A stretch of 5,786 nt of DNA from positions 1 through 5,786 of the forward strand of contig JADGQP010000102.1 in NCBI GenBank assembly GCA_017881705.1, in the 5' to 3' direction. Origin of the DNA: Christensenellaceae bacterium (GTDB taxonomy: Bacteria > Bacillota > Clostridia > Christensenellales > Aristaeellaceae). The translations under genes and the position numbers were made by a program. The notes under the pieces are model-generated. The model did no database searches, was not told where the DNA came from, and was given only the letters and a program-made list of their open reading frames with translations. Below are positions 1-4,937 of this stretch, one piece after another. The stretch's first letter is position 1, and each line of letters opens with the position of its first letter.

Positions 1-66
1 AAGGAAGAAGCCGAGAAGATCAAGGCCAAGTTTGCCGAAGTCGGCGCTACGGTCGAAATCAAGTAA
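1..66 (+). CDS. rplL: 50S ribosomal protein L7/L12, C-terminal end (5' partial)
   Basis: The first 66 bases read in frame 1 as 21 codons and a TAA stop. The peptide contains EEAEKIKAKFAEVGATVEIK, the typical end of bacterial L7/L12: an amphipathic helix (AEKIKAKFAEVG) followed by the final beta strand (ATVEIK). L7/L12 forms the flexible stalk of the large ribosomal subunit and recruits translational GTPases through its C-terminal domain. Only the tail is visible, and the rest lies to the left of the window. A hairpin starts 26 bases after the stop, and the next gene is convergent. The identification rests on a short but distinctive sequence. Confidence 0.85.
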   Translation, partial: KEEAEKIKAKFAEVGATVEIK

Positions 67-92
67 TTCAGGCGGCTCTCACAGCCGTAACA

Positions 93-123
93 ACAGCCCG
101 TCGGCATATTGCCGGCGGGCTGT
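93..123 (+). terminator. Probable terminator of the rplL transcript
   Basis: A GC-rich hairpin has 13 base pairs: 93-105 (ACAGCCCGTCGGC) pairs with 111-123 (GCCGGCGGGCTGT), with one G-T wobble and a 5-base loop (ATATT). It begins 26 bases after the rplL stop. The tract that follows (GTGCGTTATTG) is only moderately T-rich, so termination may be imperfect or bidirectional. The stem strength and its position at the end of a gene support the call. Confidence 0.65.
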
Positions 124-273
124 GTGCGTTATTGACCCTGTTTCACTGTTTTAGTAAACGCGCGACGTATGCGGCGCTGCGGCAAAGACGCTGCCCGCCC
201 GGATATAATTGGGAGATATGCAGAAGAATAGAAACGCATTGCTCCCCAAGCTGCCGGGAGCGGTATTGTATAA

Positions 274-308
274 ACAGCGCCCGCCGACTGATTGCCGGCG
301 GGCGCTGT
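274..308 (-). terminator. Probable terminator of the parAB / VanY-like operon
   Basis: A GC-rich hairpin has 13 base pairs: 274-286 (ACAGCGCCCGCCG) pairs with 296-308 (CGGCGGGCGCTGT), around a 9-base centre in which one further C-G pair can form. On the minus strand it starts 26 bases after the stop of the VanY-like gene ending at 335. It is followed by TTATACAAT, a weak T-tract after the stem's own terminal T. Its right arm shares ATTGCCGGCGGGC with the rplL hairpin at 109-120. Confidence 0.65.
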
Positions 309-334
309 ACTATGGTTTATTTTACGTATACCGC

Positions 335-1522
335 TTACTGCACGTATGAATAGGACATCACAATGCCGCCCATATTATCCAAGCTTGCAACGTAACTGGA
401 AGCGGGATTCAGCACGGGTACATCGTAGGTGGGAGCGTCGGCGGCGGCATAACGGTAAACCTCATATTGAAGCGCACCGTCTTTGTAAATGCAGATATGG
501 GGGTGAGCGATGAGAAACTCCACATATTCTTCCAGGCAGTAGTCCATAATCGTCATGGCAGCCGCGCTGGCGTTGCCTACGTAACGGTACAGGTTAATCT
601 GTGCGCTTACGCCCGTTTTGTAGGATTTATCTTCCCAGTTGGCATTGGGGAAGTCGGCGGAGGGGAAACGGAAGATTACGCCGTATTTCCAGCTGTTCTC
701 GGTCAGCCATTGCCCTTGCGCGGATTGCTGGAATTTCTGTTTGCCGACGGTGGCGTCGGTTTTACTGTAGATATCCATTCGGAAGGAAAGGCCGGTCTGA
801 TATTCGCTGGTGCCCGGGTAATTCACGGTTTTTTTCGTTTGCGCGATCAACACGTCACCGGAATATTTTTTGCTGAGCGTTTCCATCTGTTTGTTGAATA
901 GGGCGGTCTGCGTGTCGTTGGAACGATAGGCCTCCCGAACAAGGTAATCCTTCTGGTTTTGTTCCGCAGCGGCGGAAACGATGTTTCCCAATGCCTGGAA
1001 AGCGGTGGGAAACAGTTTGACCGTATTATCGGAAACGGAAATCTTCCAACCGCTGGAATTGCCGACGTTTACAAGCCCGTTTTCACTGAAATCGGAAGGC
1101 AGGGTATGCCAGGCATTCACCAGCAATAAGCCGCCGGTCATCAACGTAGCGCGATCCACGGTTTCGGTGCGGACGTTTTCCAGCTGTGTATTGCTTTGAT
1201 CTTCCAAACGCCATACCACGCCATCCAGCGTTTTTTCCCAGTACGCGGGCTCCACGGCGGTTACTTCGCCCGTGTTGGGGTTAACGGTTGTGGCGTTACT
1301 GGCTCGAAGTACGTCCATCTTGGCCGTAAACTCCTGCGAGCTATCGGCGTTGAGCTGATCTACCTGCTTACGCTGGGCTTTGTAATCGGCGATCACCGCG
1401 GAGTTGCACACCAGAAACACGATCGCGCTTATAACGACTAAGGCGACGAGCACGACGGTTACCCTGAGGAGCATCCGATAGGGATCACGCTTTTTGGGGT
1501 TGGTTTTGTTTCCGGACTTCAT
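335..1522 (-). CDS. Membrane-anchored VanY/M15B-fold protein lacking catalytic residues (probable pseudoenzyme)
   Basis: This 395-residue protein has a basic N-terminus (KKRDPYRMLLR), one membrane segment at about residues 20-41, then a long extracytoplasmic part, as in a type II anchored protein. The C-terminal half matches the VanY-type D,D-carboxypeptidase fold: LLVNAWHTLPSDF, a YRS element (199-201), PGTSEYQTGL, WLTENSWKYGVIFRFP and RYVG, ending in LEEY. The family's zinc and catalytic residues are missing. SxHxxGxxxD reads SEYQTGLSFR (His to Tyr241, Asp to Arg248), and EPWHxRYVG reads QINLYRYVG (Glu to Gln308, His to Leu311). Hydrolysis is therefore unlikely, and a binding or scaffolding role in the wall is an inference. 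The ATG at 1522 lies 8 bases after an AGGTGGTGA Shine-Dalgarno; a GTG at 1537 would add five residues. The gene follows parB by 43 bases, or 28 to the GTG, and is probably co-transcribed with it. Confidence 0.8.
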   Translation of the reverse strand: MKSGNKTNPKKRDPYRMLLRVTVVLVALVVISAIVFLVCNSAVIADYKAQRKQVDQLNADSSQEFTAKMDVLRASNATTVNPNTGEVTAVEPAYWEKTLDGVVWRLEDQSNTQLENVRTETVDRATLMTGGLLLVNAWHTLPSDFSENGLVNVGNSSGWKISVSDNTVKLFPTAFQALGNIVSAAAEQNQKDYLVREAYRSNDTQTALFNKQMETLSKKYSGDVLIAQTKKTVNYPGTSEYQTGLSFRMDIYSKTDATVGKQKFQQSAQGQWLTENSWKYGVIFRFPSADFPNANWEDKSYKTGVSAQINLYRYVGNASAAAMTIMDYCLEEYVEFLIAHPHICIYKDGALQYEVYRYAAADAPTYDVPVLNPASSYVASLDNMGGIVMSYSYVQ

Positions 1523-1530
1523 ACGAATTG

Positions 1531-1539
1531 TCACCACCT
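1531..1539 (-). promoter_or_regulatory. Ribosome binding site deciding the start of the VanY-like pseudoenzyme
   Basis: The minus strand reads AGGTGGTGA, close to the 16S-complementary AGGAGGTGA, with 8 bases to the ATG at 1522. The upstream in-frame GTG codons at 1537 and 1534 lie inside this element, which favours the ATG. AGGA further upstream could serve the GTG at 1537, so the alternative is not excluded. Confidence 0.55.
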
Positions 1540-1565
1540 AATCCTAGCTTGGGTTTCGTACCGGT

Positions 1566-2411
1566 TCAGCCTAGCAGCCGACCGAAAACCTCGTAGAGAT
1601 GCTCCAATTCTTCGGAACTGTTGTAGCTTAGCGTAATCTTACCCTTGCGTTCCGTACCGGATAACGCAGTTTTCACGCCTAGGGCTTCGCGTACGGTGTC
1701 CACGAAAGCGTTCAGTTCCGTGCTAAGCTCGCCGCCAGTTGCGCGCCGACGGCTTGGCGCTTTCTTCTGGGCGATTTCCTCGAGCTTGCGAACGTTGTAT
1801 TCATGTAATAGGGTCTGGTGTGCCAGTTCCAGCTGGCGGCTTTCGGGGCTCACACCGGCCAACACGCGCGCGTGGCCCGCCGTGAGTTTGCCCTCCACCA
1901 CCAGGTTCGTTACGCTTTGGGGTAACGTAAGCAACCGTAAAGCATTGGCGACCGCCGGGCGACTTTTTCCCAGCCGTTTGGCGGCTTCCTCCTGGGTGCA
2001 TCCGCATTGGCGAATCAGGTTCTGAATCGCCTGTGCTTCTTCAATGGCGTTGAGGTCTTCCCGCTGAAGGTTCTCAATCAGCGCGGCTTCCATCTGCTGT
2101 TCGGCGGTAAAGCTGCGAACGATGCAAGGAACGCTTTCCAGCCCGGCGAGCCGTGCAGCCCGAAAGCGGCGCTCGCCTGCGACGATACGGTACCGCGTAC
2201 CGTTTTCCGTAACCAGTATCGGCTGCAGAACGCCCGCCTGGCGGATGCTGTCGGCCAACTGTTCCAGCGCGTCTTTATCGAAGGCTTTACGCGGCTGTGA
2301 TTGGTTGGGGTCGATATCCGAAACGGGGATCTCCCGTACAGTCGTGTCCGAAAAATCGTCATTCAGCGGAAGAAGCGCGTCCAAGCCCCGTCCCAGGCCG
2401 GTTTTCTTCAT
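1566..2411 (-). CDS. parB: Chromosome-partitioning protein ParB (Spo0J-type CTPase, parS binding)
   Basis: ParB binds parS sites near the replication origin, loads as a CTP-dependent sliding clamp, and stimulates ParA to segregate origins and load SMC. The 281-residue length is about that of Bacillus Spo0J. Visible in order: the N-terminal ParA-activating motif KKTGLGRGLDALLP (2-15); the ParB/Srx CTP-binding core with QPRKAFD (39-45), GERRFRAA (79-86) and ENLQREDLN (113-121); a helix-turn-helix for parS (TQEEAAKRLGKSRPAVANAL, 139-158); a basic linker (KKAPSRRRA, 216-224); and a C-terminal dimerisation segment ending in LYEVFGRLLG. All core motifs look intact. The ATG at 2411 has AAGGAGG 7 bases upstream. 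The gene follows parA by 39 bases. The full N-terminal motif points to a chromosomal rather than plasmid ParB. Confidence 0.97.
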   Translation of the reverse strand: MKKTGLGRGLDALLPLNDDFSDTTVREIPVSDIDPNQSQPRKAFDKDALEQLADSIRQAGVLQPILVTENGTRYRIVAGERRFRAARLAGLESVPCIVRSFTAEQQMEAALIENLQREDLNAIEEAQAIQNLIRQCGCTQEEAAKRLGKSRPAVANALRLLTLPQSVTNLVVEGKLTAGHARVLAGVSPESRQLELAHQTLLHEYNVRKLEEIAQKKAPSRRRATGGELSTELNAFVDTVREALGVKTALSGTERKGKITLSYNSSEELEHLYEVFGRLLG

Positions 2412-2417
2412 TCGGAA

Positions 2418-2449
2418 GCCTCCTTCTCGTTATATAACGGGGCGGAGGC
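2418..2449 (-). promoter_or_regulatory. parB Shine-Dalgarno inside a potential hairpin of the parA-parB gap
   Basis: On the minus strand GCCTCC (2449-2444), starting one base after the parA stop codon, is perfectly complementary to GGAGGC (2423-2418), which contains most of the parB Shine-Dalgarno AAGGAGG (2425-2419). Between them sits the 12-base palindrome CGTTATATAACG (2439-2428), which can form a short inner stem with an ATAT loop. The fold would hide the parB ribosome site until a ribosome finishing parA opens it, giving translational coupling. The complementarity is visible; the regulation is inferred. Confidence 0.5.
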
Positions 2450-2450
2450 G

Positions 2451-3209
2451 TTACGGATTCCGCTCCAGAAATTCTTTTGCCAACTGGCGGTAGGCATCCG
2501 CGCCCAAACTATGCGGATCATACAGGTGGATGGGCAATCCGTGGCTGGGCGCTTCGCCCAGCCGAACGTTGCGGGGGATGGCTGTCGCATAGACTTTACC
2601 GCGGAAGTGTTTCTTAACCGAATCAACCACCTGCAGCCCCAGGTTAGTGCGCCCGTCCAACATTGTAAGCAGCACGCCTTCTACGTCCAGTCCGGGGTTA
2701 AAGCTGTGGTTTACGCGCTCGACGGTCTTCATGAGGCTTCGCACCCCTTCCAACGCGTAATACTCGCATTGAATGGGTATCAGCACGCGCTGCGCTGCCG
2801 TAAGCGCGTTGAGCGTAAGCAGACCAAGCGAGGGCGGGCAATCGATAAAAATAAAATCGAAATTGCTTTCCACCGTTTGGAGCGCCTGCTTGAGGCGGAA
2901 CTCCCGAGACTCGATATCCTTTAGTTCCAATTCGGCGCCGGTCAGCCGAATATCGGCGGGTACAAGGCTTAAGCCGGGAACGCTGGTTTTCAGGATGACC
3001 GCCGAGAGGGGCGTAGTGCCCGTGAGCGTTTCATACACAGTCGCGGCGCCTGCCCGTGCGCCCAGGCCGCTGGTGGTATTGCCCTGCGGATCCAAGTCGA
3101 TTAGTAGAACGTTTTTTCCCAACTCTGCCAGACACGCCGCCAGGTTTACGGCCGTTGTAGTTTTTCCAACGCCGCCCTTTTGGTTGGTAATGGCAACCGT
3201 TTTGCCCAT
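2451..3209 (-). CDS. parA: Chromosome-partitioning ATPase ParA (Soj-type)
   Basis: ParA is a deviant Walker ATPase that dimerises on ATP, binds DNA non-specifically, and is stimulated by ParB to move or position chromosome origins. In Bacillus-type bacteria it also influences DnaA. The 252-residue protein opens with GKTVAITNQ and the signature P-loop KGGVGKTTT (11-19; signature Lys11, Walker Lys16), then LLIDLDPQGN with Asp40, Walker B FIDCPPSLG (121-129; Asp123), and the conserved IPRNVRLGEAPSHGLP stretch (211-226). It lacks an N-terminal DNA-binding extension, as expected for a chromosomal Soj-type protein. The ATG at 3209 is chosen because AAGGA lies 9 bases upstream; a TTG at 3218 directly abuts that site and would add only three residues. 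It is first in the operon with parB, behind its own promoter. Confidence 0.97.
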   Translation of the reverse strand: MGKTVAITNQKGGVGKTTTAVNLAACLAELGKNVLLIDLDPQGNTTSGLGARAGAATVYETLTGTTPLSAVILKTSVPGLSLVPADIRLTGAELELKDIESREFRLKQALQTVESNFDFIFIDCPPSLGLLTLNALTAAQRVLIPIQCEYYALEGVRSLMKTVERVNHSFNPGLDVEGVLLTMLDGRTNLGLQVVDSVKKHFRGKVYATAIPRNVRLGEAPSHGLPIHLYDPHSLGADAYRQLAKEFLERNP

Positions 3210-3218
3210 ATCATTCAA

Positions 3219-3223
3219 TCCTT
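3219..3223 (-). promoter_or_regulatory. Ribosome binding site of parA
   Basis: The minus strand reads AAGGA, with 9 bases to the ATG at 3209 and none to the in-frame TTG at 3218. The spacing decides for the ATG and gives the usual MGKT... start of Soj-type proteins. Confidence 0.65.
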
Positions 3224-3254
3224 GTCCACGATGTACAATCCATAAGCCTTGATT

Positions 3255-3283
3255 ATTCTACCTTTTTTTATGGCAAATGTAAA
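3255..3283 (-). promoter_or_regulatory. Sigma-A-type promoter of the parAB operon
   Basis: On the minus strand the -35 box TTTACA (3283-3278) and the -10 box TAGAAT (3260-3255) each match the consensus at five of six positions and are separated by exactly 17 bases, including an A-rich run. The expected start is near G3248, giving a leader of about 39 bases before the parA ATG. It lies just downstream of the terminator at 3302-3334, so parAB looks like an independent transcription unit. Confidence 0.75.
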
Positions 3284-3294
3284 GGGCGCGCCCT
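3283..3294. repeat. 12-base perfect palindrome next to the parAB -35 box
   Basis: AGGGCGCGCCCT equals its own reverse complement and overlaps the first base of the -35 hexamer TTTACA. Its place between the upstream terminator and the promoter could suit an operator, but GC-rich palindromes of this length also occur by chance. Confidence 0.4.
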
Positions 3295-3301
3295 GAAGAA
3301 A

Positions 3302-3334
3302 ACGCGCGGCCTGCATTGGGCGCGGGCCGCGCGT
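3302..3334 (-). terminator. Intrinsic terminator of the hflX-vanY-vanY group
   Basis: A perfect 10-bp stem, ACGCGCGGCC (3302-3311) with GGCCGCGCGT (3325-3334), can extend inward by about two more pairs around a short loop. On the minus strand the stem runs into TTTTCTTC. It starts 12 bases after the TAG stop at 3347 and separates this group from the parAB promoter. Confidence 0.85.
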
Positions 3335-3346
3335 GAAGATGAACGG

Positions 3347-4231
3347 CTAGAAGGCCAGCGATATTTCGGCGTCGCCGTCGTCGCCGTATTCGTCCAGTAC
3401 TGTCGATTCCATACTGCTGTTCTTTTGGGTGCTTTCCAAAAGCAGCTGCTTTTGCTCGTCGCCTCCGGCAGTCTGAAAATCTTTCAGCTTCTGCTGCCAA
3501 AGAGTGGTAAACGCTTCCAGGGTGAGGTTATTTACTTTGATATAGCCGGCGATCTCGCGGCCGACGTAGCGCAGGTGCCAAGGTTCATATGGGACTTTGG
3601 TGATGCTTTCCTGATCCTTGGGGTAGCGCAGGATAAAGCCGTAGCTGTAGCAGTTCGCTTCCATCCATTGAGCTTCGGGCGTCTGGTAGAACGAATCGTT
3701 CATATACTGGTTGCTGTTGTTGTACGAAACGCTCAGTATGTCTATTGCAAAACCGGACTGGTGCTCGCTTGCGCCGGGCGGGCTGCTGATGCCGTCATCC
3801 ACGCCGTTGTTGCGGGCCAGGTAGTTGCTGTAAGTGGTTTTTTGCGTGCCATAGCTGCGGTAGCCGCTTTTCAGCGTAAGCCGCAGCCCGGAAGCGTCCT
3901 GGAATTCCTTCTGTACCCAGTTGCCGCTGCTGTTTTTTACCTGGTAAGTAAAGTCGGTCACCAGCTGAGCGTCCGCAAACATCTGTGTAAGCGCGTCGTT
4001 GACTTCTTTACGAATCTCAATTTTGCTGCTGGAAACACAGCGCACCGTGGCGTGCACCAGATTCTCTGGAATGTAATCCGCGGCAAGAAGATTATCACGG
4101 TTTACCAGCATCGCGCGGTCGCTTAACAACTGCGTAAGCGGTACGGCGAAATCCCACTTTACCTCCGCGCAGGCGGCTGTGCAGCCTGAAAGCAGAACCA
4201 ACGATAAAACGATGGCGGCCAGTTTTTTCAT
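3347..4231 (-). CDS. VanY-like D-alanyl-D-alanine carboxypeptidase, lipoprotein (M15B)
   Basis: M15B enzymes are zinc peptidases that remove the terminal D-Ala from peptidoglycan stem peptides. The 294-residue protein begins with a lipoprotein signal: basic MKK, a hydrophobic core, and lipobox LLSGC with Cys17, so it should be anchored to the outer face of the membrane. The catalytic domain has LVNRDNLLAADYIPENLV (43-60), SGYRSYGTQ (122-130), SEHQSGFAID (155-164; zinc ligands His157 and Asp164) and EPWHLRYVG (216-224; catalytic Glu216, zinc ligand His219), all intact. Relative to its upstream paralogue it carries about 23 extra residues near 91-113, before SGYRSY, and a polar acidic C-terminal tail (DEYGDDGDAE). 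The start ATG overlaps the previous stop as ATGA, with GAGGTG 5 bases upstream. A terminator follows. Confidence 0.92.
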   Translation of the reverse strand: MKKLAAIVLSLVLLSGCTAACAEVKWDFAVPLTQLLSDRAMLVNRDNLLAADYIPENLVHATVRCVSSSKIEIRKEVNDALTQMFADAQLVTDFTYQVKNSSGNWVQKEFQDASGLRLTLKSGYRSYGTQKTTYSNYLARNNGVDDGISSPPGASEHQSGFAIDILSVSYNNSNQYMNDSFYQTPEAQWMEANCYSYGFILRYPKDQESITKVPYEPWHLRYVGREIAGYIKVNNLTLEAFTTLWQQKLKDFQTAGGDEQKQLLLESTQKNSSMESTVLDEYGDDGDAEISLAF

Positions 4232-4917
4232 GGTTGCACCTCATTCGCCTGCCGGATCAGGTAATCACATACCGCCAGACGGTTTGCGGAAACGTAGAGT
4301 TCCATAGGCTCACCCAAATCGAAAATCGCCTTTGCGTATTCTTTGCCGACATAGCGTACGTGCCAAGGTTCAAACGCGTAGCCGGTAATCGCTTCTTTGC
4401 CTTGCTGATAACGCACGATAAAACCGAAACGGTAAGCGTTCGCGTCCACCCACTGGCCGGCTTTCGTGTTGCCGAAACCGCCGTTTAACTGCGAAGAACC
4501 CTTTTGCGCCAGATCCATAGCCATGCCCAACTGATGCTCGCTGGCGCCGGGAGGCGCGGAGTACAGATCCGCCGATTCGCTGCCGACCTTTTTTACCTTG
4601 CGGGCGTGTATGGTGGTTTGTTTGGCATAACTGCGGTAGCCCGAAACGGTGGCTAACTTAATGCCGTCCTGCGCTGCGGCGGCAAACATCGCTTCCAGCG
4701 CCGTGGCCGCGTCCACGCGCATGGATTGAGACATGCCATACACTTCGGTTTTACGCACCTGGGGTATGTACTGTTCGGTCACCATATGCTGACGATTCAC
4801 CAGAAATAACGTACCGTCAATATTCTTATCGGGCATTGCCACATTCATGCTGCCTTGCAGCAGCGTTACGGACAGGGTGAGCACCGACACGATGTTTTGA
4901 AGAACCAACCGTCCCAC
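4228..4917 (-). CDS. VanY-like D-alanyl-D-alanine carboxypeptidase (M15B)
   Basis: This 229-residue protein of the VanY family should trim D-Ala from peptidoglycan precursors or stem peptides outside the membrane. An N-terminal hydrophobic stretch (LVLQNIVSVLTLSVTLL, 4-20) looks like a signal peptide or anchor, with no lipobox. The domain then shows LFLVNRQHMVTEQYIP (37-52), SGYRSYAKQ (92-100), SEHQLGMAMD (126-135; zinc ligands His128 and Asp135) and FEPWHVRYVG (182-191; catalytic Glu183, zinc ligand His186), all intact. The start is uncertain. GTG at 4917 has GGGAG only one base upstream, whereas TTG at 4908 has it at 10 bases; either keeps the hydrophobic segment. The gene begins 20 bases after hflX and overlaps the next vanY-like gene by ATGA, so it is probably in one operon with both. 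Confidence 0.92.
   Translation of the reverse strand: MGRLVLQNIVSVLTLSVTLLQGSMNVAMPDKNIDGTLFLVNRQHMVTEQYIPQVRKTEVYGMSQSMRVDAATALEAMFAAAAQDGIKLATVSGYRSYAKQTTIHARKVKKVGSESADLYSAPPGASEHQLGMAMDLAQKGSSQLNGGFGNTKAGQWVDANAYRFGFIVRYQQGKEAITGYAFEPWHVRYVGKEYAKAIFDLGEPMELYVSANRLAVCDYLIRQANEVQP
4237..4242 (-). promoter_or_regulatory. Ribosome binding site of the lipoprotein VanY-like gene
   Basis: The minus strand reads GAGGTG, 5 bases before the ATG at 4231. It is embedded in the last codons of the upstream vanY-like gene (encoding NEVQP), which with the ATGA overlap supports translational coupling of the two peptidases. Confidence 0.7.
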
Positions 4918-4937
4918 ACTCCCAACGGATCTGCCGT

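Noticed and set aside
139..146. TGTTTCAC, identical to the left half of the consensus parS site TGTTTCACGTGAAACA
   Set aside because: The following eight bases match none of the right half. A single 8-base half-site on either strand of a window this size is not surprising by chance.
203..209. TATAAT sequence suggesting a plus-strand promoter
   Set aside because: There is no -35-like hexamer at 16-18 bases upstream (GGCAAA is found there) and no plus-strand gene downstream.
241..261. Small inverted repeat GCTCCC / GGGAGC
   Set aside because: Only six pairs around a 9-base loop, with no T-tract or gene end next to it; the stronger hairpin at 274-308 explains termination.
132..513. Two 73-residue plus-strand open frames in and past the intergenic region
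   Set aside because: The proteins have no recognisable motif. The first spans the terminator hairpin and the second mostly overlaps the well-supported minus-strand gene; neither has a convincing ribosome site.
1075..1091. TTTTCACTGAAA-like stretch resembling parS
   Set aside because: The centre is one base short of the parS palindrome and the flanks do not match; it lies inside the VanY-like coding region.
3425..4126. Long plus-strand open frame (233 residues) opposite the lipoprotein VanY-like gene
   Set aside because: It is antisense to a gene with a signal peptide and complete catalytic motifs; its own product has no family motif and is a mirror of the codon use on the other strand.
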